Shown here in pieces: positions 45,531-54,614 of a stretch of DNA of 64,000 nt; the stretch's first letter is position 1, and every line of letters begins with the position of its first letter. Origin of the DNA: Pseudomonas sp. UFMG81 (GTDB taxonomy: Bacteria > Pseudomonadota > Gammaproteobacteria > Pseudomonadales > Pseudomonadaceae); assembly GCF_015354575.1 (NCBI RefSeq), contig NZ_JACAFQ010000016.1, positions 1 to 64,000 of the forward strand, in the 5' to 3' direction. The notes under the pieces were generated by a model, which saw nothing but the letters and a program-made list of their open reading frames with translations, was not told the DNA's origin and did not search any database. A program made the translations under genes and the position numbers.

Positions 45531-47597
45531 ATGACGCGCCCCGCCAGAATCCTTGTCTGGACCCTCGCCACCCTGGCCACCTTGCTGGCGATCCTGGTGG
45601 TGGTGATCGCCACCTTCGACTGGAACCGCGTCAAGCCGCTGCTCAACGAGAAGGTCTCCGAGGCCCTGCACCGTCCGTTCGCGATCAACGGCAACCTTGC
45701 CGTGCACTGGCGCACCGAGCCTGAAGAGGGCGGCTGGCGCGCCTACGTGCCCTGGCCGCACTTCACCGCCGAAGACCTCACCTTGGGCAACCCCGAGTGG
45801 CTCAAGGAGCCGCGCATGGTGGGCCTTGAGCGCGTCGAGTTTCGCCTGGCGCCGCTGCCGCTGATCGTCCAGCGCATCAGCATCCCGCGCATCGACCTGG
45901 TCAAGCCCAGCGCCAGCCTCACGCGCCTGGCCGATGGCCGGGCCAACTGGGCGTTCGACCTGGGGCCGAAGGACGAGAACGAACCCCCGTCGAAGTGGGT
46001 GCTGGACATCGGTGCCATCGGCTTCGACCAAGGCAACGTCAGTTTCGACGACCAGACCTTGAAAACCAGCATGAAGGTGCAGATCGACCCGCTGGGCAAG
46101 CCGGTGCCGTTCAGCGACATCGTCGGCAAGGCCCGCGCCGAAAAGGTCGGCAACGCCCAGGACTACGCGTTCGGCCTGAAGGCCCAGGGCCGCTACAAGG
46201 GCCAGGCGGTGGCCGCCACCGGCAAGATCGGTGGCCTGTTGGCCTTGCAGGACGCCAGCCAGCCATTCCCGCTACAGGCTGACGCGCGCATTGGCGACAC
46301 TCGCGTGGTGCTGGCCGGCACCCTTACCGACCCCCGCAACCTGGGGGCCCTTGACCTGCGCCTGAAGCTGTCGGGCAGCAGTCTGGGCAATCTCTACCCG
46401 CTGACCGGCGTGACCCTGCCGGACACCCCGGCCTACGAGACCGACGGCCACCTCACGGCCAACCTGCACGCCGCCGAAGGTGCGCAGTTCCGCTACGAAG
46501 GCTTCAACGGCAAGATCGGCGCCAGCGACATCCATGGCGACCTGGCCTTCGTCGCCAGCCAGCCGCGCCCCAAGCTGTCCGGCAACCTGGTCTCCAACCA
46601 ACTGCTGTTCAAGGACCTCGCGCCGCTGATCGGCGCCGACTCCAACAGTGCGCAGAAGGCCCGTGGTGGCGCCAGCAAGCAGCCCTCGGGCAAGGTGCTG
46701 CCGGTGGAGGAATTTCGCACCGACCGCTGGCGCGCCATGGACGCCGACGTGACCTTCGCCGGCAAACGCATCGTGCACAGCGAGAAACTGCCGTTCAACG
46801 ACCTGTCCGCCCATGTGATCCTCGACGATGGCCTGCTGCGCCTGGAACCGCTGCGTTTCGGCGTGGCAGGCGGCAACCTCGGTGCCAACATCCGCCTGGA
46901 TGGGCGCGGCACCCCACTGCAGGGGCGTGCGCAGTTGACCGCCCGTGGCTTCAAGCTCAAGCAGTTGTTCCCAGGCTTCGCACCGATGCAGACCACCTTC
47001 GGCGAGCTCAATGGTGACGCCGACCTCAGTGGCCGGGGTAACTCGGTGGCAGCGCTGCTGGGCTCTTCGAACGGCGATCTGCGCCTGTTGGTCAACGATG
47101 GCGCCATCAGCCGCGGGCTGATGGAGATTGCCGGGCTCAACGTGGGCAACTATGTGATCGGCAAGCTGTTTGGTGACGAGGATGTGAAGATCAATTGCGC
47201 GGCGGCGGATGTGGGTATCAAGGATGGGCTGGCCACACCCCGGTTGTTCGTTTTCGATACCGAGAACGCGATCATCTATGTCAACGGCACGGCCAACTTT
47301 GCCAGTGAGCAGCTGGACCTGAAGATCAATCCCGAGTCCAAGGGCGTACGGCTGTTCTCGTTGCGCTCGCCCCTGTACGTGCGCGGGCCGTTCGCCAAGC
47401 CCAGCGCCGGTGTGCAGGCAGTACCACTGGCACTGCGCGGCGCGGGGATGGTGGCGTTGGGTGTGGTGGTGGGGCCTGCGGCGGGGCTGCTGGCACTGAT
47501 CGCGCCAAGCAGTGGCGATGCGCCGAACCAGTGCACACCCTTGCTGCAGCAAATGAAAGCCGGCAAGGCGCCGGCGGCGGTGAAGGCCAGGAAATAG
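45531..47597 (+). CDS. AsmA-family protein
   Basis: The 688-residue protein has one N-terminal membrane helix (about residues 7-29) followed by a long, beta-rich periplasmic region. This is the layout of AsmA/YhjG/TamB-like proteins thought to bridge the envelope and move phospholipids or affect outer-membrane assembly. Family features include the early NEKVSEALHRPFAINGNLAVHW, SIPRIDLVKPSASLTRLADG and the C-terminal DLKINPESKGVRLFSLRSPL. I chose the ATG at 45531 with CAGGAGAA upstream; the open frame to 45297 has no conserved content. It is flanked by a REP pair downstream. Confidence 0.87.
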   Translation: MTRPARILVWTLATLATLLAILVVVIATFDWNRVKPLLNEKVSEALHRPFAINGNLAVHWRTEPEEGGWRAYVPWPHFTAEDLTLGNPEWLKEPRMVGLERVEFRLAPLPLIVQRISIPRIDLVKPSASLTRLADGRANWAFDLGPKDENEPPSKWVLDIGAIGFDQGNVSFDDQTLKTSMKVQIDPLGKPVPFSDIVGKARAEKVGNAQDYAFGLKAQGRYKGQAVAATGKIGGLLALQDASQPFPLQADARIGDTRVVLAGTLTDPRNLGALDLRLKLSGSSLGNLYPLTGVTLPDTPAYETDGHLTANLHAAEGAQFRYEGFNGKIGASDIHGDLAFVASQPRPKLSGNLVSNQLLFKDLAPLIGADSNSAQKARGGASKQPSGKVLPVEEFRTDRWRAMDADVTFAGKRIVHSEKLPFNDLSAHVILDDGLLRLEPLRFGVAGGNLGANIRLDGRGTPLQGRAQLTARGFKLKQLFPGFAPMQTTFGELNGDADLSGRGNSVAALLGSSNGDLRLLVNDGAISRGLMEIAGLNVGNYVIGKLFGDEDVKINCAAADVGIKDGLATPRLFVFDTENAIIYVNGTANFASEQLDLKINPESKGVRLFSLRSPLYVRGPFAKPSAGVQAVPLALRGAGMVALGVVVGPAAGLLALIAPSSGDAPNQCTPLLQQMKAGKAPAAVKARK

Positions 47598-47690
47598 GGC
47601 CGCTTTGCGGCCCAGTCGCGACACAAGGCCGCTCCTACAGGTAATCGCGGTCGTCTGTAGGAGCGGCCTTGTGTCGCGAAAAGGGCGCAA
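47597..47690. repeat. REP pair, inverted (type A)
   Basis: Facing copies with stem GTGTCGCG lie between the convergent ends of the AsmA and ferritin genes. The left copy has AGTCGCG in place of TTTCGCG. Confidence 0.85.
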
Positions 47691-47704
47691 GGCGCCCTCA
47701 GGGT

Positions 47705-48232
47705 TCACAACCCCTGCAACAGATCCGACATATCGTCCGCGTGCTCTTCTTCCTGGGCCAGGATGTCCTCGAAGATCCGCCGCGTGGTCGGGTCGCTGTC
47801 ACCGATGTACTGGATGATCTCCCGATAGCTGTCGATGGCGATGCGCTCGGCCACCAGGTCTTCCAGCACCATCTCCTTCAGGTTCTTGCCCTCAACGTAC
47901 TGGGCATGGGAGTGCTTGCTCAGGTTGTCCGGGTTGAAGTCCGGCTCGCCGCCCAGCTGCACGATGCGCTCGGCCAGCTTGTCGGCGTGCTCGGCTTCCT
48001 GGGTGGCATGTTCGAGAAACTCTGTGGCAGCGACACTGGCCTTGATGCCGCTGGCCATGAAGTAGTGGCGCTTGTAGCGCAATACGCACACCAGCTCGGT
48101 GGCCAGCGACTCGTTGAGCAGGCGCAGGATCTGCTCGCGGTCGGCGTGGTAACCCTCGGTCACTGCGCCGTTTTCGGCGTGCTGGCGCGCGCGTTCGCGC
48201 AGGGTCTTCACATCGGTCAGTTCAACACTCAT
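47705..48232 (-). CDS. Bacterioferritin-type ferritin-like protein
   Basis: The 175-residue four-helix-bundle protein stores or detoxifies iron. Ferroxidase-type residues are visible as Glu in LNESLATELVCVLRYKRHYF, ExxH in HATQEAEHADKLAERI, Glu in LVAERIAIDSYREII and ExxH in QEEEHADDM. It resembles the Bfr/Dps-like proteins found in pseudomonads. I cannot tell from sequence whether it binds haem. I chose the ATG at 48232, because CGGAG then has a proper spacing; the ATG at 48238 abuts it. osmE lies 18 bases upstream on the same strand, so the two may be co-transcribed stress genes. Confidence 0.85.
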   Translation of the reverse strand: MSVELTDVKTLRERARQHAENGAVTEGYHADREQILRLLNESLATELVCVLRYKRHYFMASGIKASVAATEFLEHATQEAEHADKLAERIVQLGGEPDFNPDNLSKHSHAQYVEGKNLKEMVLEDLVAERIAIDSYREIIQYIGDSDPTTRRIFEDILAQEEEHADDMSDLLQGL

Positions 48233-48256
48233 GGTCATCTCCGAAAGTATCAGGGG

Positions 48257-48598
48257 TCATGCGCCGTGGACGGCGTCGCTGTCTTCTTGCCGTTGCTTGC
48301 AGGTCTTGAAGCCCTTGGCGTCGACATGGCCGGTGGCGTCGAAGCGCACGTAGTAGGGCTGCTGCTGGCCTTCGTGGTTGAGGATGTAGTCGTTGCAGGT
48401 GCCGCCATGGGGCAGGTCGATGACATTCGAAGGGCTACCACCAATGGCGATGACTTTCTGCATGGTCATGCCGTTCTCCACCTGCTTGACCAGCGGCTGG
48501 TCACGGTAGGTCACGTAGTCCACCGGGTTTTCCGGGCGGCTGCCGCAGGCGGCGAGGGTGGCGCTTGCCAGAAGAATGGCCAGGGTCTGCTTGTACAT
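48257..48598 (-). CDS. osmE: Osmotically inducible lipoprotein OsmE
   Basis: OsmE is a small outer-membrane lipoprotein with an SmpA/OmlA-like fold, induced by osmotic and stationary-phase stress. The lipobox LAAC ends at Cys18, after a typical lipoprotein signal peptide. Conserved sequence includes VENGMTMQKVIAIGGSPS and GTCNDYILNHEGQQQPYYV. The product is 113 residues. A strong AAGGAGC ribosome site precedes the ATG. Confidence 0.92.
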   Translation of the reverse strand: MYKQTLAILLASATLAACGSRPENPVDYVTYRDQPLVKQVENGMTMQKVIAIGGSPSNVIDLPHGGTCNDYILNHEGQQQPYYVRFDATGHVDAKGFKTCKQRQEDSDAVHGA

Positions 48599-48722
48599 GG
48601 TCCCGCTCCTTGCTCAAGGGTCTGTTCTGCTTGGAACCGCACGGCGCGCCGGGAGTTCGATTGCGATGGGCGTCGGCGGGGCGCTACTGTTGGCCGGTCG
48701 TCCATGGAAGAGGGCAAAAGCC

Positions 48723-49613
48723 ATGACCCAGGCGTTGGCCACGCGATACCCACTGGTGCTGGTGCCGGGCATGCTCGGTTTCGTGCGGGTGCTGTTCTAC
48801 CCCTACTGGTTCGGCATCCCCTCGGCGTTGCGCCGGGGCGGCGCGCAGGTGTTCCCGGTGCAGGTCTCGCCGGTGCATTCCAGCGAGGTGCGTGGCGAGC
48901 AGTTGCTGGCCATCATTGAGGACATCTGCCAGCGCACGGGGGCCGAGAAGGTCAACCTGATCGGCCATAGCCAGGGGGCGCTGAGTGCCCGCTACGCGGC
49001 AGCCAAACGCCCGGACCGGGTGGCATCGGTGACTTCGGTGGCCGGCCCCAACCATGGCTCGGAGCTGGCCGATCACTTGGAACGCACGGCACCGGGCGAT
49101 TCGCCCCAGGGGCGCATCCTCAAGGCGGTGCTGCATGGTTTGGCGGTGTTGCTGGTGTGGTTGGAGACCGGCTGGCGCCGCGACCCGTTGCCGATCGACG
49201 TGCATGCCTCGCATCAGTCGTTGACCAGCGCCGGGGTGGCGCTGTTCAACCAGGCTTATCCACAGGGGCTGCCCGAAATCTGGGGCGGGGAGGGGCCGGG
49301 TGAGGTGAACGGTGTGCGCTATTACTCCTGGTCCGGCACCTTGCAGCCTGGGCTCACCGACCAGGGGCGCAACCGTTTCGATGGCAGCAACCGCTTCTGC
49401 CGCCTGTTCGCCCGCAGCTTCGTCAAGGAGAAGGGCCAGTGCGATGGCATGGTCGGGCGCTTCAGTTCGCACCTGGGCCAGGTGATTGGTGATGACTACC
49501 CGCTCGATCACCTGGATATCGTCAACCAGTCGCTGGGTGCGGTGGGCAAGGGCGCCGAGCCGGTGCGGCTGTTTACCGAGCATGCGGCACGGCTCAAGGC
49601 GGCGGGGTTGTGA
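48723..49613 (+). CDS. Lipase of the family I.1 type, no clear signal peptide
   Basis: An alpha/beta-hydrolase similar, from memory, to secreted Pseudomonas lipase LipA. It has the oxyanion sequence VLVPGMLGF, IPSALRRGGAQVF, the nucleophile elbow NLIGHSQGALSARYAA (Ser about residue 83), a catalytic Asp in CDGMVGRFSSHLG and His in DYPLDHLD. Two Cys (NRFCR and GQCDG) match the LipA disulfide. From the ATG at 48723 (296 residues) there is no signal peptide. An upstream ATG at 48666 adds a short hydrophobic stretch ending RPWKRAKA that is not a convincing signal. No lipase foldase gene is adjacent. It is divergent from osmE. Confidence 0.85.
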   Translation: MTQALATRYPLVLVPGMLGFVRVLFYPYWFGIPSALRRGGAQVFPVQVSPVHSSEVRGEQLLAIIEDICQRTGAEKVNLIGHSQGALSARYAAAKRPDRVASVTSVAGPNHGSELADHLERTAPGDSPQGRILKAVLHGLAVLLVWLETGWRRDPLPIDVHASHQSLTSAGVALFNQAYPQGLPEIWGGEGPGEVNGVRYYSWSGTLQPGLTDQGRNRFDGSNRFCRLFARSFVKEKGQCDGMVGRFSSHLGQVIGDDYPLDHLDIVNQSLGAVGKGAEPVRLFTEHAARLKAAGL

Positions 49614-49639
49614 CGGCCTTGTGCAAGGCTTGAGATCCT

Positions 49640-49733
49640 TGGGGCCGCTACGCGGCCCTTTCGCGACACAAGGCCGCTCCTACAGGTGATCGCGGTCTAC
49701 TGTAGGAGCGGCCTTGTGCCGCGAAAGGAGCGC
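49640..49733. repeat. REP pair, inverted (type A)
   Basis: Facing copies lie between the convergent lipase and EamA-transporter genes. Left copy has GTGTCGCG, right copy GTGCCGCG. Confidence 0.85.
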
Positions 49734-49752
49734 GTAGCGCTCCCCCTGCATG

Positions 49753-50625
49753 TTAACGACGCACCGGCGTAGTCCAGCGCTCGGCCAGCAGCACCCCAAC
49801 CAGTGTCAGCAACCCACCAACCAGGTGATAACTGGCCAACTGCTCATCCAGCACTACCGCGGCAATCACCGCCGTCACCACCGGCAGCAAGTTGAAAAAC
49901 AACGTGGTCCGGCTCGGCCCCAACCGATGCACCGCCTGCATCCACACCCGCGGCGCGACCATCGAGGCCAGCACGCAGGCATACACCACCAGGCCAATGT
50001 TATGGCCGTTCAGCCCGGTCTTGGGCGACAGCAGGAACAGCGGCAGCAACACCAGGATCGCCACCAGTATCTGCAGGTACAGCAACTGCATCGGCGGCAG
50101 GCGCAGCTGCCATTTCTTCAACAGGAAGCTGTACAGCGCATAGGCGAAGGTGGCCACCAGCATCATCAGGTCGCCGCCGTTCAAGCCTTGCTGCAACAGG
50201 GCTGAGGGCTGGCCGGCCGAGACCACCTCGAGCACGCCGAAGAACGACACCAGCGCGCCGAGCAACGCACCATAGCTCAGGCGCTGGCCCAGCCAGGCGA
50301 TGGACAGCGCCAGCGACATCAGCGGCATCAGCGACAGGATGATGCCCATGTTGGTGGCGCTGGTGATGGCGGCGGCGAAGTAGGCCAGGCTCTGGTACAC
50401 GGCCATGCCCAGCACGCCCAGCACGAACACCTTGCCCAGGTGCGGGCGGATCGCCGCGCGGTTGCGCCACACCTGGGGCAGCAGGAAGGGGGTGAACAGC
50501 AGGCCGGCCAGCAGCCAGCGGTAGAAGCCGATCTCGGCCGGGAAGATGGCCCCGGCGGACAGCTTGGTGACCACGGTGTTGCCGGCCCAGATGAGGATGG
50601 CGGTGAGGGGGAAGAGGTAGTTCAT
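49753..50625 (-). CDS. EamA/DMT-family transporter
   Basis: The 290-residue inner-membrane protein has ten predicted helices in two EamA repeats: the first begins LTAILIWAGNTVVTKLSAG, the second near GGDLMMLVATFAYALYSFLL. Members of this drug/metabolite exporter family move amino acids, metabolites or drugs; the substrate cannot be read from sequence. It is divergent from an AraC-family regulator across a REP pair, a common regulator-exporter layout, so that regulator may control it. Confidence 0.88.
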   Translation of the reverse strand: MNYLFPLTAILIWAGNTVVTKLSAGAIFPAEIGFYRWLLAGLLFTPFLLPQVWRNRAAIRPHLGKVFVLGVLGMAVYQSLAYFAAAITSATNMGIILSLMPLMSLALSIAWLGQRLSYGALLGALVSFFGVLEVVSAGQPSALLQQGLNGGDLMMLVATFAYALYSFLLKKWQLRLPPMQLLYLQILVAILVLLPLFLLSPKTGLNGHNIGLVVYACVLASMVAPRVWMQAVHRLGPSRTTLFFNLLPVVTAVIAAVVLDEQLASYHLVGGLLTLVGVLLAERWTTPVRR

Positions 50626-50661
50626 GTAGCAGTGATTCTCTGGGGTGTTGCGGTGGTTTCT

Positions 50662-50765
50662 GGGGGCGCCTTGCGCCCCTTTCGCGACACAAGGCCGCTC
50701 CTACAGGGGAATGCGCTCGCCTGTAGGAGCGGCCTTGTGTCGCGAAAGGGCTGCAAAGCAGCCCC
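50662..50765. repeat. REP pair, inverted (type A)
   Basis: Facing copies sit in the divergent gap between the EamA transporter and the AraC regulator, unusually placed upstream of two genes rather than downstream. Confidence 0.85.
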
Positions 50766-50843
50766 CGACAGGCGACCATTATCCGCTGTCTGTTACAAAG
50801 CCTATACTCCCATCCAGACAACCCGCCTCGCGAAGCAGCCAAC

Positions 50844-51632
50844 ATGCCCCGCCAGTACCTCACCCTCCCGCAATTCGACCAGCTCCCCGCCCCGGTCTAC
50901 TTCCGCTACGACGAATTCGGCGCCGGCAGCCAGAGCGCGCCGCATCGTCACCCCTGGGGGCAACTGAACTACGCTTCCCACGGCGTCATGCACCTGGATG
51001 TCGAAGGCCAACGCTTCGTCTCACCGCCCAATTACGCCGTGTGGGTACCACCGGGCACCGAGCATGGCTGCTACAACCCCCAGGCCATCGTCTACCGCTC
51101 GGTGTACCTGGACCGCAGCCTGTGCGCCGAACTGCCCACGCAACCTTGCAGCCTGGTGGTCAGCGACATCCTCAAGGCAATCCTCGGCGATTTCGCCCGG
51201 CGCGACCTCAAGGTGGCTCGGGACGCCTGCGACCAGCGCCTGGTCCAGGTGCTGCTCGACCAACTGCACCAGGCGCCAAGGCAAACCTGCTATCTGCCCT
51301 TCGCCCACAGCGACAGCCTGGGCCAGGTGCTCGCCGGATTGCAGGCCGAGCCCGGCGACAACCGCCCGTTGGCCGACTGGGCCGCGCAGGTGCATGTCAG
51401 CGAACGCACCCTGGCCCGGCATTTTTTGCGCGAGCTGGGCATGAGCTTCGGTGAGTGGCGCCTGCGCCTGCGCTTCCTGCGGGCCATCGAGGCGCTGGAG
51501 GCCGGCACGCCGATCCAGGCCATCGCCTTCGACCTCGGCTACAGCAGCGGCTCGGCCTTCATCGCCATGTTCCAGCGCCAGGCCGGCTGCACACCGGAGC
51601 ATTACCGGCGGCGGGCCCGGGCAGAGGTGTAA
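50844..51632 (+). CDS. AraC-family transcriptional regulator
   Basis: The 262-residue regulator has an N-terminal cupin sensor (HRHPWGQLNYASHGVMHLDV) and a C-terminal double helix-turn-helix: first at WAAQVHVSERTLARHFLREL, second at IAFDLGYSSGSAFIAMFQRQ, ending GCTPEHYRR. The sensor ligand is unknown. Its position opposite the EamA exporter suggests it controls that gene. The start at 50844 matches the first Met of the cupin region. Confidence 0.88.
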   Translation: MPRQYLTLPQFDQLPAPVYFRYDEFGAGSQSAPHRHPWGQLNYASHGVMHLDVEGQRFVSPPNYAVWVPPGTEHGCYNPQAIVYRSVYLDRSLCAELPTQPCSLVVSDILKAILGDFARRDLKVARDACDQRLVQVLLDQLHQAPRQTCYLPFAHSDSLGQVLAGLQAEPGDNRPLADWAAQVHVSERTLARHFLRELGMSFGEWRLRLRFLRAIEALEAGTPIQAIAFDLGYSSGSAFIAMFQRQAGCTPEHYRRRARAEV

Positions 51633-51642
51633 GAATTCTTGT

Positions 51643-51649
51643 CTACACT
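51643..51649 (+). promoter_or_regulatory. Candidate RpoS-type -10 box (CTACACT) before psiF
   Basis: TCTACACT lies 47 bases upstream of psiF and resembles the CTA(T/C)ACT extended -10 preferred by sigmaS. No good -35 is present, which is compatible with sigmaS use but not proof. Confidence 0.35.
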
Positions 51650-51695
51650 CAGCTCGACACGCGCGCATCGGGCGCGCCGCCAAGGAGACCACTCC

Positions 51696-51980
51696 ATGAA
51701 GTTGCTGAATGTGCCACTGCTGGTGCTGGGCATGTTGATCGCTGGGCAAGGATTCGCCGCCACTGCGCAACAAGAAAAGATGAAAACCTGCAATGCCGAC
51801 GCCACCACCAAGGCGCTCAAGGGCGATGAGCGCAAGGCGTTCATGAGCACCTGCCTGAAGAAGGATGTGCCACAGACCCAGCAGGACAAGATGAAGACCT
51901 GCAACGCCGACGCCACCACCAAGGCGCTCAAGGGCGACGAGCGCAAGGCCTACATGAGCGACTGCCTGAAGAAGAAATGA
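51696..51980 (+). CDS. psiF: PsiF-family small secreted protein
   Basis: The 94-residue protein has a signal peptide (MKLLNVPLLVLGMLIAGQGF) and two near-identical copies of the PsiF repeat, each with MKTCNADATTKALKGDERKA and a Cys in MS-x-CLKK. PsiF was first seen as phosphate-starvation-inducible in E. coli; its role is unknown. I chose the ATG at 51696 with AAGGAGA upstream over an open frame to 51639. Confidence 0.88.
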   Translation: MKLLNVPLLVLGMLIAGQGFAATAQQEKMKTCNADATTKALKGDERKAFMSTCLKKDVPQTQQDKMKTCNADATTKALKGDERKAYMSDCLKKK

Positions 51981-52050
51981 CCTGCGCCTATGCCTGTGCA
52001 TTGAAGGCTGGCAGACTGCGGGACTTTCCGCTGTCTGCCGTCGAGGCTGT

Positions 52051-53058
52051 ATGACCTTCACCCCCCGCCAGATCTCCCTTGCCAGCCTGGTCATCGTCAT
52101 TGCTGGCCTGCTGCTGGCGCTGCCCCTGAAGCTACTCCCCAGCCTGCTGGCCGGCCTGTTGGTGTTCGAGCTGGTCAACATGCTCACCCCGCGCCTGCAA
52201 CCGCTGATTGCCGGGCAGCGTGCGCGCTGGCTGGCGGTGGCCCTGCTCGGCACCCTGGTGGTCAGCACCCTGACCCTGCTGTTCGCCGGCGCCTTCAGTT
52301 TCCTGCTGCACGAAGCGGAGAACCCCGGCGCCTCGCTGGACAAGTTCATGGCCCTGGTCGAGCGTGCCCGTGGCCAGCTGCCGCCGTTCATCGAAGCCTA
52401 CCTGCCGGCCAGCGCCGCCGAGTTCAAGGTAGCCATCGGTGACTGGATCAAGAGCCACCTGAGCGACCTGCAACTGGTGGGCAAGGGCATGGCGCACATG
52501 TTCGTGACCCTGCTGATCGGCATGATCCTAGGCGCCATCGTCGCCCTGCAGCGCATCCCCGACATCTCCCGGCGCAAGCCCCTGGCCGCAGCGCTGTTCG
52601 AGCGCCTGAGCCTGCTGGTGCAGGCATTTCGCAACATCGTCTTCGCGCAGATCAAGATCTCGCTGCTCAACACCGCGTTCACCGGCATCTTCCTGGCCGT
52701 GGTGCTGCCGCTGTTCGGCGTGCACCTGCCGCTGACCAAGACCTTGATCGTGCTGACCTTCCTGCTGGGCCTGCTGCCGGTGATCGGCAACCTGATGTCC
52801 AACACCCTGATCACCATCGTCGGGCTGTCGCTGTCGATCTGGGTGGCGGCGGCGGCACTGGGCTACCTGATCGTGATCCACAAGGTCGAGTACTTCCTCA
52901 ACGCGCGGATCGTTGGCGGGCAGATCAGTGCCAAGGCCTGGGAGTTGTTGCTGGCGATGCTGGTGTTCGAGGCCGCGTTCGGGCTGCCGGGGGTGGTGGC
53001 GGGGCCGATCTACTACGCGTACCTGAAGAGTGAGTTGAAGCGGATGGAGTTGGTCTGA
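52051..53058 (+). CDS. AI-2E family (PerM-like) transporter
   Basis: The 335-residue membrane protein has about seven helices and the family C-terminal signature around LPVIGNLMSNTLITIVGLS and EAAFGLPGVVAGPIYYAYLK. Members have been linked to export of AI-2 or to Na+/H+ exchange, but substrate assignment by sequence is unreliable. The ATG follows a GAGG with a short four-base spacing. It stands alone. Confidence 0.83.
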   Translation: MTFTPRQISLASLVIVIAGLLLALPLKLLPSLLAGLLVFELVNMLTPRLQPLIAGQRARWLAVALLGTLVVSTLTLLFAGAFSFLLHEAENPGASLDKFMALVERARGQLPPFIEAYLPASAAEFKVAIGDWIKSHLSDLQLVGKGMAHMFVTLLIGMILGAIVALQRIPDISRRKPLAAALFERLSLLVQAFRNIVFAQIKISLLNTAFTGIFLAVVLPLFGVHLPLTKTLIVLTFLLGLLPVIGNLMSNTLITIVGLSLSIWVAAAALGYLIVIHKVEYFLNARIVGGQISAKAWELLLAMLVFEAAFGLPGVVAGPIYYAYLKSELKRMELV

Positions 53059-53066
53059 CGATCGCC

Positions 53067-53170
53067 GGGGCCGCTTTGCGGCCCTTTCGCGACACAAGGC
53101 CGCTCCTACAGGGGGGCGCGGCCTTCTGTAGGAGCGGCCTTGTGTCGCGAAAGGGCTGCGCAGCAGCCCC
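53067..53170. repeat. REP pair, inverted (type A)
   Basis: Facing copies with long GC-rich side stems (GGGGCCGCTTTGCGGCCC and GGGCTGCGCAGCAGCCC) between convergent genes. Confidence 0.85.
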
Positions 53171-53178
53171 AGAGTCTA

Positions 53179-54450
53179 TCAAGCTGCGCCGTACCGCTTG
53201 CGCGCCTCGATCGCCAGCCCACTACCAATGCTGCCGAAGATATTCCCTTCCACATGCCGCGCCTTGGGCAGCATCGCCGCCACGCTGTTGCGCAGCGCCG
53301 GGATACCGCTGGAACCGCCGGTGAAGAACACCGTGTCCACCTGGCTCTCGTTCACCCCCGCCTTGGCCAGCAATTCGGTCACACTGCCACGCACCCGCTC
53401 CAGCAACCCGTCGATGGCATCCTCGAACAACGCGCGGGTCAGCTCGGCGGCCAGCCCCGGCTCGATGCGGCCGAAGTCGATGTGGCGGCTGTCGCGCTCG
53501 GTCAGCTCGATCTTGCTGGCCTCCACTTCCATCGCCAGCCAGTGCCCGGCGCGCTGCTCGATCAGGTTGAACAAGCGGTCGATGCCCAGGGTGTCCTCGA
53601 TGTCGTAGCGCATGTTGCCCAGCGCCAGCTGCGACTTCTGCGAGTACAGGGCGTTGATGGTGTGCCAGGTGGCCAGGTTGAGATGGTAGCTGGTAGGCAT
53701 CAGCGCACCGCTCTTCATCCGGCTGCCGTAGCCGAACAGCGGCATCACGCCCTGCAGGCTCAACTGCTTGTCGAAGTCGGTACCGCCAATGTGCACGCCG
53801 CCGGTGGCGAGTATGTCGTCCTGGCGCTCGTCGATGAGGTGGCGCTCGGGCGACAGGCGGATCAGGGTAAAGTCCGAGGTACCGCCGCCGATATCGACGA
53901 TCAGTACCAGCTCTTCACGGCTGATGCCCGACTCGTAGTCGAACGCCGCGGCGATCGGCTCGTACTGGAACGACACGTCCTTGAAACCGATCTTGCGTGC
54001 CACCTCGGCCAGGGTGTCCTCGGCCTCCTGGTCGGCGGCCGGGTCTTCGTCGACGAAGAACACCGGGCGGCCCAGCACCACCTGGTCGAACTCGCGGCCG
54101 GCGGCGGCTTCACCGCGCTTTTTCAGCTCGCCGATGAACATGCCCAGCAGGTCCTTGAACGGCAGGGCGCTGCCCAGCACGCTGGTGTCGTGCTTGATCA
54201 GCTTGGAGCCCAGCAGGCTCTTGAGCGAGCGCATCAGGCGGCCTTCGTAGCCTTCCAGGTACTCGTGCAGGGCCAGGCGGCCGTACACCGGGCGACGCTC
54301 CTCGATGTTGAAGAAGACCACCGACGGCAGGGTGATCTTGCCGTCTTCCAGGGCGATCAGCGACTCGACGCCCGGGCGGTGCCAGCCGACCGTGGAGTTG
54401 GAGGTGCCAAAATCGATGCCGAGGGCGCGGGCCGGGGATACGTCAGACAT
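53179..54450 (-). CDS. yegD: Hsp70-like ATPase-only chaperone, YegD type
   Basis: The 423-residue protein has the Hsp70/actin ATPase fold but lacks the substrate-binding domain of DnaK. Phosphate-1 motif GIDFGTSNSTVGW is at the N-terminus, phosphate-2 VDIGGGTSDFTLI in the middle, and FTGGSSGIPALRNSV near the end. YegD has no well-established client. It is divergent from cbpA-cbpM, which encode a DnaJ-like co-chaperone and its inhibitor, so the three may act together. Confidence 0.9.
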   Translation of the reverse strand: MSDVSPARALGIDFGTSNSTVGWHRPGVESLIALEDGKITLPSVVFFNIEERRPVYGRLALHEYLEGYEGRLMRSLKSLLGSKLIKHDTSVLGSALPFKDLLGMFIGELKKRGEAAAGREFDQVVLGRPVFFVDEDPAADQEAEDTLAEVARKIGFKDVSFQYEPIAAAFDYESGISREELVLIVDIGGGTSDFTLIRLSPERHLIDERQDDILATGGVHIGGTDFDKQLSLQGVMPLFGYGSRMKSGALMPTSYHLNLATWHTINALYSQKSQLALGNMRYDIEDTLGIDRLFNLIEQRAGHWLAMEVEASKIELTERDSRHIDFGRIEPGLAAELTRALFEDAIDGLLERVRGSVTELLAKAGVNESQVDTVFFTGGSSGIPALRNSVAAMLPKARHVEGNIFGSIGSGLAIEARKRYGAA

Positions 54451-54548
54451 GAGGGGAAAGCTTCCGGAGGCAAAACGGCCGCGCAGTTTATGCCAGTTGG
54501 CTACAGAATCAAGACCGGTCGTCTGCCGTGAGGCAAAGCCAAGCGCAC

Positions 54549-54576
54549 CTTGAAAGGCTATGCTTGGCCCCTATCT
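54549..54576 (+). promoter_or_regulatory. Candidate heat-shock (sigma32) promoter of cbpA
   Basis: CTTGAAA (54549-54555), 12 bases, then CCCCTAT (54568-54574) closely fit the RpoH pattern CTTGAAA-N11-16-CCCCAT. A sigma70 reading (TTGAAA-16-TATCTT) also fits, so both are possible. Confidence 0.55.
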
Positions 54577-54614
54577 TCAGTTGCAACCTGCACTTTCACA
54601 TTGGTGATCCACAG

